Positions 10,901-21,700 of a DNA stretch of 64,000 nucleotides are shown here, in pieces. The notes below the pieces were generated by a model. The model searched no databases, was not told where the DNA came from, and saw only the letters and a list, made by a program, of their open reading frames with translations. Made by a program: the position numbers and the translations under genes. Location of the stretch: NCBI GenBank assembly GCA_019055375.1, contig JAHQIW010007237.1, positions 186,001 through 250,000 on the forward strand. The letters are read 5' to 3'. The stretch is from Parelaphostrongylus tenuis. Taxonomy: Eukaryota; Nematoda; Chromadorea; Rhabditida; Metastrongylidae. The first letter of the stretch is position 1, and every line of letters begins with the position of its first letter.

Positions 10901-13900
10901 TGCTCTTTTGTCAGTTTTTTCTGTGTTTTCTAAAGGCCTTACTTACCTCCTTGTTCTGACAATAGTGGTACCATTCGTTGAACTTATTTTACTATATATC
11001 TAAGAATGTTGAATGATATGCAAAATCTTGGACCTTGTGTGGGAGTTGAACTTGCGTCTCACACTTACCAAAGACACCTGTTACGACTGCATTACTTCTT
11101 TCATTGTGTTCTCTTTACCTACTGATCGTTAATATCTTCAGCTCGAAAATCTACCGTCATCTTCATCTGCAATGGACGTAAAAGGTGAAAATGCGCAAGC
11201 TTCGAAATCACCTGCAGGCTATTCTGATATATCAGATGATGGCGTTGCGCCTCAGTTACAAAAGGTAACTAACGTCTAGTCGATCCTCATAGAATTGTCA
11301 TATGATAACGATCTTACTAATTGTACCTGGTTCAATTGATGACCTAAATCAGGAAGAGCCCACGTCCGACATTCGTGTCCCGCTTTTGATTTCAACGAGT
11401 CTTCCTAGCAGCTCAACGTCAGGAGTGACAAATGTCCTCACATCACCTGGATTCATTTCAAGCCCTCGAGAGCGAGAAACTGCTCCAGGTTTGTTGTTTC
11501 ATGTGAAATGGAATTAAGAATCGAAAGATGCGAAGTCTTCAGAAGTTCAGTAAAAAAAGTGGTCAGTAATGATTGTTTACCCAGATTCAAATCCTGTAAC
11601 ACTACAACAACAAAAATTTCACGCCCATCTTCGATGCCACTCGCACCAGCTACACCGACTGCACTTCAGTCCTCATTCCAGCCTATATCAGGTTGGTTTC
11701 TCGTGAATTAGCAGCTGTTTTGAATTAATCGCTGCTGTAATCCAACATTTCTATGTGAGCTGTTCCAAGTAATTGTTCCAGCAGATCGTAGCCGAGGTAC
11801 AGTAAACGGTGCTGGTATTAGTCCTGTAGTCAGTTCTGTTGGTACATCAACGCCAATTTCAGCAATATCAGCGTCTGCTCGAGGTTTTTTTTTTTCAATT
11901 TATTCTTGACATATGCTTTACATCTGATGCAAAGGGGACTACTATTCTGAAACCACTAAACGAAAAAAGGATCATAATATTCTGGAAACAAAGTTTCGTG
12001 ATAAAGATATTTTTCTATGGGTTTATGGGTGATTTTGTCTAAATCTGTTATGCCAAGTTTGTGCTTTATCATTCCAGTAGTGATAAAGACAACGAATATC
12101 GCGGAGATTTGGCCAAATTTTATGGTTTAAGAATGCAATGGGTTGTGCAGCTTCTCATATAAATCGAATAATGTTGATTGATATGCAAAACTCTGAACCT
12201 CACGCATGGGTAGAATCTGCGCCGCACTCTTTTCGGAAGCGATAAAAGCAGTGAATTTCAAGAAATTTTGTAGATGATATGTATCCAGTAAGTGTTAGCG
12301 TAAGTGGGTTCAATGTTGGTAAGTGCTTACTAGACCACACCGTTGACGGTTGGCCGCTAACAGAATCGATTCCTTGCATCGCAGGAGTAATTATCAGAGT
12401 AGGTACCCCGGTAGTGTAGTAGTTGGCAAGCGCACCAGAAGCAGGTGAAACACGGGTTCAGCTCCCACTCAAGGTTCGAGGTTTTGCAAATCACTTAACA
12501 TCATTGAATATATAGTTACAGCATCGCTGCTTCTGAAGTGGTTGAATAAGTAATACTTATCAATGCCATGTCGTATAGATCTAATTTTAGTTGTGATTTT
12601 TAGTGCCGGTGACTCCAGTTCCTGCAGGAATGTACATGTCTCCATTTACGCACCAAATGATGGCTCCATATGCTTCTCAACTTACGGCTACTCCCACTTC
12701 AAATCCGGCACCGTCACCACAACAGTTGAATAAAATTTCGCAGCCACATATGAAAACTCCAGACGGTGAATGAAAAATCTTTGGACACTTTGAAACATGT
12801 CATTAGAATGTGCTGACAATTGCTGAAGTATTTGCAGAAGTCGCTGCCGCAAATACCGTCTTGTCTGCTCAGAAAACTATGCAGTCGTCTGCTGCTGCAC
12901 AAAACATACAACGGCAATTCGGACTTCAAATGATGCAGCCAAGCACAGGTGAGTCGGCCTCGGCATTGGTGTATTGAATAGCAATCTATTAAAATTCTCA
13001 GAAATCAATGCTTCTTCGATTTTGCCAGACCCAAACCGTTAACAGTTGCTTGCTGACAGATCCACGCCTTATGTTACAGAAAGAATGATAGAGAGCAGGA
13101 GCGTCGGTTCAAATCCCGTCTGACATCTAAAGTTTTGCATATCACTCAACATTAGTGGATATTAACTTCTTCGATCAAGGACTACGCATGTGGTGCAATG
13201 TTTAGAGATACTCTGCAAACACACGTGGTCGATGGGTTCTATCGCGCGCTCATGGCTCACCAAGTTTTCCATGCTCCCCGTGTCGGTAGATTGGTACTTG
13301 ACTTGTCGGGTAGGGCAACGGTATTGGCTTGGTATTTTGTTAGGTCACCGCGAGTCATTGTAAAGGCCGGTTTTCTCTTCATTACTTCTAATGATGTAAA
13401 GTTAGATGAAGATTCTTGCATCCCTTAAGGACTGATCAGCGCCTAAGTTTTATCCTTTGTCAAGTGCTTTTTCAGGCCAACATCAAGCTGCAATGATGCA
13501 AGCAGCTGCTGCACAAGCCCAGATGGCCCAAATGCATCATTTATATATGCAACAAATGGCCGCTGGTGCTAGAGGTGGACAGTTCCCGGTACGTTGCTTT
13601 CGATAATGTTTAGTTTTACTGCTAATAACAAGATCATAGCTTCCATATTATTGCTTATAGATGGCTGCGGCTTCAGCTGGCCCTCACGAAATGGCCCAAC
13701 TTGTTGCCTTGCAGGGTAGGTCTTACATCTTTACGGTTCTGTGTTTGTGATCCCACTGATAGATAAGTGCTAGTTTCGAGCGCTGATTTTGTTTTACTTT
13801 GAGCTAAGTTCTCGGCTGAGGCTTGGTTAGATCGTTTTTCGACGATAAAAACTAGAAAATGCCCCGCCTTTGACATTGAGCAACATCACCTTTTTCACGA

Positions 13901-14030
13901 TGAGGTGATGAACGGCTGATGGTATTACATGGATTACCCGTTGTTTTCTGCACTGATTGAATGTTGTATTACAGCTCTGCAGCAGCAGCAACAACAGAAT
14001 CATTTTGCGAGCATGTTCCAACAAAAGTAA
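4904..14030 (+). CDS. sbb: Scribbler/brakeless (ZNF608/ZNF609) family nuclear protein
   Basis: Exons: 4904-5012, 5092-5232, 5901-6003, 7149-7211, 7291-7411, 7490-7616, 7690-7789, 7908-8116, 8220-8310, 9202-9304, 9398-9532, 11142-11264, 11353-11488, 11650-11691 (boundary doubtful), 11782-11883, 12604-12765, 12838-12948, 13476-13588, 13661-13715, 13975-14030. Together they give 2202 nt, a closed 734-codon frame. Family signatures, in order: a conserved block near residues 222-255 (AKWKDQELSGILTDG, matching the family's VTWRNKTYVGTLLDC); Ser/Thr/Lys-rich linkers; one C2H2 finger near residues 360-390 (C-x4-C-x12-H-x4-H, HRYVRSEEVEYH); the motif YSDISDDG near residue 465; and an Ala/Gln/Met-rich tail ending in a Gln run. 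The family acts as nuclear transcriptional co-regulators in Drosophila and vertebrates. The protein is much shorter than its vertebrate relatives. The start is the first in-frame ATG after the 4873 acceptor. Confidence 0.85.
5305..5582 (-). repeat. tRNA-derived SINE (family S1), antisense copy in intron
   Basis: Read on the minus strand, the copy runs from the tRNA-like head (GGTTCGATCTCGCGCTCATG) through GGTACCAGACTGGTCTCAG to the tail near GAGAGCTTTTTTTATTGG. It closely matches the plus-strand copies at 46503-46792 and 46805-47098. Its extreme 5' end (the A-box part) is replaced by other sequence at about 5575. It sits in intron 2 of the scribbler-like gene, opposite to transcription. Confidence 0.75.
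5645..5900 (+). repeat. Repeat R1, copy next to exon 3
   Basis: Homologous to 10470-10724. Shared blocks include CACGCTATCGAGTGATTATT, AGCTCTGGCCAGAAATC, ATGAAAAGTTCCTGTCCAGC and ATCGGCTTTTCATTTATCC. The two copies stay alignable up to the AG that serves here as the acceptor of exon 3 (5901). The copy at 10470-10724 ends in AATAGACAG at the matching place. A truncated piece lies at 1-55. Confidence 0.65.
6058..6832 (+). mobile_element. Mariner-derived fold-back element, copy 1
   Basis: The ends are inverted: GTTGTTCCATAAGTTTTGGC at 6061, with its inverse ending at 6830. The inverted arms run about 170-200 bases and both contain the 5' part of a mariner transposase gene. Between them, on the plus strand, about 6500-6620 encodes a degraded helix-turn-helix region (EGTARKWFEKVRSEDNSLKD), typical of mariner transposases (the family motif resembles RTVRRWFxKFRxGDFSLED). 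No catalytic DDD region is present. It lies in intron 3 of the scribbler-like gene. Confidence 0.75.
7078..7110. repeat. AT-rich microsatellite
   Basis: Alternating TA tract interrupted by ACATG, within intron 4 of the scribbler-like gene. No other content was seen in that part of the intron. Confidence 0.8.
9202..9304 (+). other. sbb: C2H2 zinc-finger exon of the scribbler-like gene
   Basis: This exon encodes the family's only zinc finger. The coordinating residues are Cys-x4-Cys-x12-His-x4-His within MHVCSVDGC ... YHKATAHAKR. The vertebrate counterpart reads CPHPNCNKKYKHINGLRYH. The acceptor at 9201 (TATTAG) and donor at 9305 (GTATGA) keep phase with exons 8220-8310 and 9398-9532. The 891-base intron before it holds nothing recognisable. 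Confidence 0.85.
10067..10514. repeat. Inverted-repeat element (MITE-like)
   Basis: The left arm 10067-10105 (TTATTAGTTATCATTCGGTA...) is inverted at 10477-10514 (...CGAATATCACTAATAA), about 38 bases with a few mismatches. An inner pair (TGGGCTGACGGG near 10211, GCGTCAGCCCACC near 10346) also folds. The right arm coincides with the start of repeat R1. No transposase fragment was seen. Confidence 0.6.
10470..10724 (+). repeat. Repeat R1, second copy
   Basis: Homologue of 5645-5900, sharing blocks such as AGCTCTAGCCAGAGATTCAA and ATTTCTGTCCAGTGAATGAG. It ends at AATAGACAG. No exon follows it here, unlike the first copy. Confidence 0.65.
12171..12502. repeat. Palindromic tRNA-like MITE, full copy
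   Basis: The left end is TGTTGATTGATATGCAAAAC and the right end GGTTTTGCAAATCACTTAACA is its inverse. The right arm (12413-12502) has a tRNA-like layout: GTAGTGTAGTAGTTGGCAAG (A-box-like), then CACGGGTTCAGCTCCCACTC (B-box-like). The left arm carries the inverse in degraded form. It lies in the intron before exon 12604 of the scribbler-like gene. Confidence 0.7.
13185..13445 (+). repeat. tRNA-derived SINE S1, degraded copy
   Basis: Shares CGCGCTCATGGCTCACCAAG, GTCGGTAGATTGGTACTTGA, CGCGAGTCATTGTAAAGGCC and the 3' part GACTGATCAGCGCC with the S1 copies at 46.5-47.1 kb. The head is degraded. It sits in sense in the intron before exon 13476. An arm of the palindromic element lies just upstream (13086-13150). 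Confidence 0.65.
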
Positions 14031-14573
14031 CATTTTCACTGTGATAATTCTCAGATATTACCCATGTCTTCTGTACTGCCTAAATTTCCTGTTGTGTATA
14101 CTTTTTGCTAAAGCAACATAAACAAAGAGTTGGCAAGTATTTGCTCATCTTTGTGGCTTTGCTCCTTTCCGAATGTCACTTATGTTGGCGAGTTTAAAGC
14201 GCAGCATCATGCCGTATGCGCTTCGTACGTGTCGATTCTTATCATGTGCCGTTTCGAGTCGACTTTCCTCCTACGTTTGGTTCATTATTACGATTGTTGT
14301 TGTTATACATGTATTTGATCCGGGATTCATACTCATTTTTATTGTTTTCTAGTTTATAATAACATTTTTCTTCGTTTTTTATCTGTCTGAAAATTTCTCT
14401 AGCACCACGTTTTTTTCTTCGTCGTTTTTCGTCTGGCTTGGGATCAGTGCTACTCCCCATTTTTTAGTGCCACTATGGTCAAAATTCTTGTTGTTAGGCA
14501 TGTACATAATCTCCCCATTGCGCTGTATATGTGTTCAAATTATCAAAACTTTATTGAGATATGCATTGTCAAA

Positions 14574-14579
14574 AATAAA
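14574..14579 (+). terminator. Probable polyadenylation signal of the scribbler-like gene
   Basis: AATAAA lies 544 bases after the TAA stop, in an AT-rich context. Nothing else in 14031-14573 looks coding, so this stretch is taken as the 3' UTR. Use of the signal is inferred. Confidence 0.45.
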
Positions 14580-15724
14580 GTGTGCAAATTTGTTCATTTA
14601 TCACATAAAGAAGAGAATATTTCTCTCAATTGCTTGACAGAATAACATCGTTGCGAACATAAAATTAGGTACATTAAATCATGAGAACTGGGACATGCGT
14701 TGTTTCGTCAATACTCCGAAATTTATGACTTACATTCACTAGGAGGGTGGGGGTTACGGTATGTGTGCACGATGATGAAGTTCATGTAGGAAATGTAGAG
14801 AAAATCCACTATGTTGACCTTGAGCGTAGCTGCTAACCTTGTCAGATTGACGAGCAAGATTCAAAAAGACGAATCAATGGTACTATGTGATATAGACTAG
14901 TTCTGGCTTCGTGTAGGGTTGCAATACCTCAAGAGTAAAAATATCCGGGTGGAACTATCCTGTCATACATTCATTCACCTACAAAATACGGAAGACATAT
15001 GGAAGATGTGTTCAGCGAATCAAGCGGGAGGGAAATTAAAAACGTCGAAGATCATTATGAAGAGTACCCTAAAAGTCCACAGCGGTGTATTTTTTTTTTG
15101 TAAAAAAAAAGGACAAACTCGCGCGCTTCCTAAATTGTAATCACCTCTAAAGAAAGAAGCATCTAGCTAAAGTGAGAAAAAACGAAAAAAAATTCAAAAC
15201 TAAGAAATCAGGTATAGCGAAATTTCGGAAAATGAGTGTATCTATGCGTCTATTTTCCAACACAGACCGCTCTTATCTATGGAATTTTAGGGTAGTTCTC
15301 TTTTAAGTTTTATGGTATTGTAAGACAATTGTTCATGACCGTTAGCAGCACCGATATGCATATTGCATGAGAATCTCTACTAAGAAGCTGATAGTCGTGA
15401 AATTAGCGAACGATTTAGCAGAATCTTTTGAAATCTGAGATTTGAAAGGTCTAACAAGTGTTTGCAGTTATGCACAAAAAATTCTTCCAAGGCGCACTAA
15501 GTTGAAACCGAAGGTGGAGCACTTTCTTAATAATCACACAATGATCACATTATACGCACCACCTTGCAAAAAGTATTACAAAAACAATAATCAGAATTCA
15601 GTAATTGAAATCTTAAAAAATGAAGTTCCCGTTTTCAATGTAGGTTACTGTAGCACTTCGTTTCATTTTGAGAAAATTGACTTTGCTTCGCTTTTAAGCG
15701 TACGCCCCGTCCTGTGTGACGGAC
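14580..15724. other. Intergenic gap between two convergent genes
   Basis: AT-rich sequence between the end of the scribbler-like gene (+) and the stop of ccb-1 (-). It must hold the 3' UTR of ccb-1, but I could not choose a polyadenylation signal for that gene. No repeats of the families described elsewhere and no coding signature were seen. Confidence 0.5.
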
Positions 15725-18700
15725 TTAGTAACGATAGTGACCGTAATGACTAGCCATATCAACGTCGTCATACTCGTCAAAACCATGCCGATCAGACGGT
15801 TGACCGTGTCGACCTGACCCCATAGGGCCAAGTACGCGCTGACCCGTGATCATTGGACCTCGCTGCTGACCCAACGGCATCGGCGGAATGCCTCCGTGCG
15901 GCGCCGGCGGCTGCTGATAAAGTGGCGCTCCCATGTTCTGAAAATGTTTATCTTTCCTTGAGACGTTTCTATTTCACTTATGAGAAGTCAGTGATATATG
16001 TATGTTTGAAGTTTATTTAATTATTGATGGGCGCGTGTGGCGCAGAGGTTCGAGGTGCTCTGCTAAACACACTGATCGATGTTCGATCCTACGCTCAAGG
16101 TTCATCAAGGCTTCCAACCGTCCGGGGCCGGCTATTTGATATCTGACTTGTCTGGGAATAAGGAACACTTACTTGTTACATAAGTAAGCCAACGTGGGTC
16201 CTTTTGTAGAGGGCTGATAGGCTTTGATCATCTCGAACACTACCTGATGAAGTAATGGGAAGAAGGGGGGGGGGCGTCCCTCAGGGGTAGATCAGAATCC
16301 GGGAGCATCATCCTCTATTGATTGATTTATTTATTCATATAATACGTATCTCGTGAACCAAGAACTTTCTTCATTCTGTTCGTTGTCCTAGACTCGTCAG
16401 TTATGGAGATTTTTGGTTTGCGTGTGAATAAGGCTTCTAATTGAGGACTTCGTCTCATTTCTCATATTGCTACGTATTGTCAAGTTAATTTTGCTCGAAA
16501 TTCTTTGATAGCTCTGCTGGAACGTCTTTAGGCTTCCACAATCATCATATGTTTAATGGAACTTGAAAAAGATTTTGAAGGCTTTCACTTAATTGCTTCC
16601 TTCCGTCCTAAAGTTTTTCGGACGCAATTAAGGCGGAGTCCTAAGGAATTACCTGATGCATGTTGATGTTCGGCACTGGTTGCTGTCGTCCGGACATAGT
16701 TGGCATGGGAGGAGTCAAATATGACGCAGGCGGTATCGGAGCTCCTATTGGCGGTCCGAGTTGTGTTACTGATGTTTGATGTGGTAATCCCATTGACCCG
16801 TTAACACCACCACCGGCCATTGCACCACTTCCCATGCCCGTTCCCTGAAAACGTATATGTACTGTGAATAGTTGCAAAAAATATGTGTAGCTTCTGGTGC
16901 GTGTGATTGTGTAATGATTTCCGACTCTTTTGATGTATCAGTCTCGCACTGTCATACTTCACGTCTATTTGTTAGCGCATGTAGCACAGTGGTTAAAAGT
17001 GCCTTGAAATTCACACATGCCCTCCGACGGAAAGGATGATAGCACTCCACTTGAGGAGTTTCTGCCTACCACTCAATCTCTTGTTATAATTGAAACATCA
17101 TGACACTGCGAAAAAGCAATGAAAAAAAAGATTTATTGGATTTATATAAGTACAGTGGCTGCCAGCATAACTGTATTTACAAAGCGATAGTGCTTACCCG
17201 ACCAAACGTGTTAAAGCATGGTTGCTGATAGCCATGATAGAGATTTTGAGGAATGAGTGATGGATGGGCGCTGGCCTTAACGGTGTAGTGGCAGCACGCG
17301 CCCCGGTATGGGTGAAAGACGGATTCAACTCCCGTCTGAGGTCGGATTTTTGCCTACCACTCAACTCTCTTAGATGACGGTACAATTGCTAATCTGTCGG
17401 AAGTCATTACTCAAGTTATATATGCCACATTTGCCGATGCTTAATGATGTTGGGTGCATGGAGCATTACTCAGAGATTAATCATACCAAACCCTTTATTC
17501 TTTTTATTTATCTCCTTACTTATGAACCAAGAAGCCAATCACTTTTACAAAGCTGTTTTTATACACATCTTGCTTTGTTAGCGGTCTGATAGAAGTGATA
17601 TGAATAGAGTTCTCGACGTCAGTGGAAATGACAGACGCTGGCTTCCTAATGCTTTTTGAACACAGCTCACTAATTTTCTCCATCTATAACAATATGATAA
17701 TCTGGTAACACGATAGCATGTTTTGATCCTTTTATGAGGTCTGGTACGGTACTTATACAGCACTAGACAGCTGCTGTTTCGCTCTTGCAGACTCAACACT
17801 GGCACGGTGTCTTTCGGTTAAGTGTCGTACAAGACCTCATTAGAGGCTCAAAACATGCCATCATGTTATCAGATTATCAAATTTATTCTGATTTTGAGCG
17901 AGGTCTATGTAAACAGTCGAGAGTAAAGGAATGATTCGTTCTCCGTCATTAGTTCCCATCAGCAAGTTGAAAGGTTGTTAGTGCATGCTGAGATGCCGTA
18001 CGCAGAGAGGAGTTATCCCATAGTAGCGCCCACCGATGCTGATAAGTAGCTGAACACTTCTGTTTGCGTAGCCTATTATGAATACTACAATACAAACAAT
18101 CGCAGCCATTTTGGAGCAAATACAGCCGCATTACGGTAAACCGTGTCGAAAGGCACGACGACTATTTGTGATAGAAAAAACTGAGGACGACCTGGCACGG
18201 CGAAAATGAGAATCGCACATTTCTCGCGGGAACTCGACTAAACAGACGGGTCGGGACATGCTACAACTTTTGAACTGAACATCGGTAACACAGATGCTAT
18301 ATTACCTGCATCATTTGTGCGGCAGTGAAAATCTGTGTAGGACCACGATTTTCCATTGGATTTCGCTTTATTCTCGGTGGACTGCGGACTGGCGGATGGG
18401 TGGCTCTCCAGTACGCTTCAAGGAAATCCGCAAGGTGCTCGCACGCATCCTCCAGTTGATTCTCATCTAACAACACGTCGAAAAGCTCCTAAAACAGACA
18501 GTAAACCCAGATCTGACTTTCTAGTTACGTCGGCAATGTCCAATAAATCAGTGTTTTTTTGCCTTGAGCAAACACGAGTTATCAATAACAAGAGGTTTCA
18601 GTAATGAATGATATTTCGGAAGTTCTCCTCCTTCAGAGCTTGGTAACGTCAAACTGACCAATAAAACTCAGCCAGTCACTTTCATGATCCAAGCAGCAAA

Positions 18701-21700
18701 AAGGAATTCCCTGTTGACAATCTCATTTTTGCTCAAGACAAAAAAACTAACCTATCGAATGATTAGCTGTCTAATGCTCTATTCACCAGATAACTTCAGT
18801 GTTCGTGAAATTTATGCGAGAACTTTACAATCTATGTTATTCGATCGGCTGACGGTTTGTCAAAGTGACGTATTTATGGCCAATAAATAGCATACATATT
18901 TTCAAAGAAAGATCTGACAAAATCAGATTGTCCGAATGTCTTCAGTTCTAATCTTGAGAGTTATATACGTGTATTACAGTTCAAGTTCAAGAGAACGCTA
19001 AACAACCAGTCAGCTGTTCTTTTTGAAGACGACAACATTCAGGTAAAAAGAAAACACACCGGTGGGCATTGAGCTAATTTCTCAGCTGCTACCATCTGCA
19101 CGTTCATATTGCGAGATTGTGACTTGTTCCTCGATTTGATGAGACGTTGAAGTACCTGCCATTGGAAAATCCAAACTATGAGACAAGTTGGTGAAACAAT
19201 CGGTCAAGTGACTAACAAAATAGAAAAAAAAACCGAATTAGTTGATAACCTCAATGTCAAACATGTTCAAAAAACTAGTTCAAAAACTACTGTGACCATG
19301 CTAAAGCGCTTTTTGTGAAAGTGCATTGTGGCATTCTGATAAAATCAAATATTATGCTGGTGAAAAAAGTTATTGCGGTTCAAGTATTGTTGAGACGCGC
19401 CATTTGTTACTAGGATATATCCCTAGATAAATGTGGTTATGTTACGCCTCATTTTAATATGCATTTCTCGATTAATGTTCTGTTGTAATAATTTAGTACT
19501 AGCTGCCTATTCTATATTTATTTTAGACTATGGAGAGGATGCTGGTTGGTGAAAAGTAATGGCGGTTTCAGACCGCAAGTACAGGCCGTGGGTCGCGACA
19601 GAGATAATCAACAACGCATTTGGCCCAGGAAGTCTTGATGAACTTGCAGTGTAGTGGTGATTCAAGAAGTTTCAAAACGGAGAGACATTTCAACAATGCA
19701 TCAACCGCAGTTACTTATGCACCCGACCTCATCAGAAGTTATGGGAAAAGCTGATCCTCTTAAGACTACACAAGATGTTCCAGAAGAACTCAATGTCGAA
19801 GACTTTACCGTTTTCGCCATTTGAAATAAGAAACCGAAATAATTACGCTTTCAGCACAATGTGAAAACGCAATTACTTTTGCACCAATCTTAGATTGTTT
19901 CTGGATTCATCTCATTGGATGGGTTATGAATAGGAATCCGTTCCTTCAAAAATCATACTTTTTTTTGTCAGTTTTGCAAATGGATATGCAGCGTTGTCTA
20001 ACAATCTAACTATTGTGAGCTGTAAGTCAATTACGTGTCTTCGAAGATCCAGTGCGAAATATTTTGATAAAGTTCTGTTAGAATATGAAGAACTGTAGAA
20101 CATCTATTCTTTTAGCTCTTTCTGCTAGCACCAAAATCGCTCCTGTTGAAGAAGACTTATTTCTTTTCTTACTATTTCTATGTGCTAATTTATTTCTGTA
20201 CCATGAACTTTTTTTTTCTTCCCATTTCCAGTCTCCAACTCCCCACTTACCTTTGGTGAGCTGATCTTTATATACACGTGTATAGGAGCGAGACTAGTTT
20301 TAGCGAGTTGACTTGGATGATTGATGGTGTCGCAGTCGAGGATGACGAGTTGCATTGAACGGGCAAGCTCGAAAATCCGCTCGATCTCGGTTTGTATCTC
20401 GGCTGGAAAAGTTTGCTCAGATAAATGTTTATAAAAAGATTCGATATATTTAAGCTGCTTTATGGAAAATTTCAAGCACGTGCTGGAAATATGATAAGGG
20501 AAAAAATTGTCATGTCTTCGTTGATTAGCTCGGCTTCTCAGTTACGTGTTTATCTATCGTCTAAAGTCACGTCATTTCAAAGGAAAATGAGTTGTATGGT
20601 AGAATTTCGTAAGAGCACCAAAATGAAAGTTTTTTCACCAAGAATTGTCTGCAGGATGTGAATCAACGATAGAATCACCGCGTCATTTCATGTGATACTT
20701 ATAATAGAAGAGAAGAAGCTTCCTCAGATCCCAACGAACAGTTGAACGACGGCTTTTTCACGTGCCTCAATAAAATGAAGACTTTGTTCATCCATATAGC
20801 CCGTCTCCATGGCTTTTTCCTCCGATAATAGTCGTTCCTTCACTCTATCGGATGTTTTGCATTCTTCATCTATCAAAGTCTTCGGAATTTCTTGGAGGTT
20901 CGGCTGTTATCTGCCGATTTTGCCTTATTTACGAAAGTCTTTAGCCGCTGGTCCAATTGTTTCTGCGTTGAGTCCAGTCGCAGCTCTGCTGGAGAGTTCG
21001 CCATACTAAGCACAGCCTCTCATGATTCTTCGTTGATGGGAGGCAGGTCTTTCACAAACAAGTACAAAACCAGTTTGACTGAAGAAGAGATAAGCTTATT
21101 TACTGGAAATAATCCGAGTGTTCATAAATCGCTTTGAGCTGATAGTGGCACGGCTTGACAGCACGTGACTAAAAGAGGGTCAAATGCGAATGGAAAACAA
21201 TCGTCTTTCCTGAGATAAAAGTAAACAAAGGGAAGACCTTATAACCTCCAAGAAATCGAATTCTAGCACTATTCGTATATAAATATTTACATTCAGATAT
21301 ACGAGAGTCCCTTGGCATGAACATACAGGGAAGTGTTTTTTGAACTGTTTCCTGCAAATTGCGAAGAGAGCTTAGGATTAAGAGAGTGAGACTCGAGAAA
21401 GGGACCATTCAGAGTCGCCTTTAACAGCAAGCTTCATGTCTACTATGGGAGTGATTAAAATACTATTCTAAGCAGAAGCATGTCCCATAGCAGAGGATTG
21501 CAAGGTATACGTGGCTGCTATACTGCCAAATTAGGTGGAAATAAGTATTCTCACGTTAAAAGTGAGGTGTTTTTTTTTTGCGTGTCGAGAATGAGAAAGG
21601 CGTACTGACTATCAATTTTGTAGGAGAAATCGAATAGAGGCGCTACCAGTGTCTTTTCAAGTAATCGATCCTTTGCTCTGCAAACTCTATCTACATATAC

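Larger units (their letters stand above)
9533..11141. other. Long intron of the scribbler-like gene, with repeats
   Basis: A 1.6-kb intron. It carries an inverted-repeat element at 10067-10514, an overlapping R1 copy at 10470-10724, and a half palindromic tRNA-like arm at about 11010-11095. About 9533-10060 and 10740-11000 show nothing recognisable. Confidence 0.6.

Noticed and set aside
12413..12502. Possible tRNA gene (A-box and B-box-like text), also at 17275, 36775, 43170 and 59803
   Set aside because: No seven-base acceptor stem or standard anticodon arm could be closed; the copies are arms of a repeat.
20809..21137. Extra ccb-1 exon or a nested gene in the plus-strand frames
   Set aside because: The ccb-1 exons on both sides join in phase without it, and no domain or splice pair was seen.
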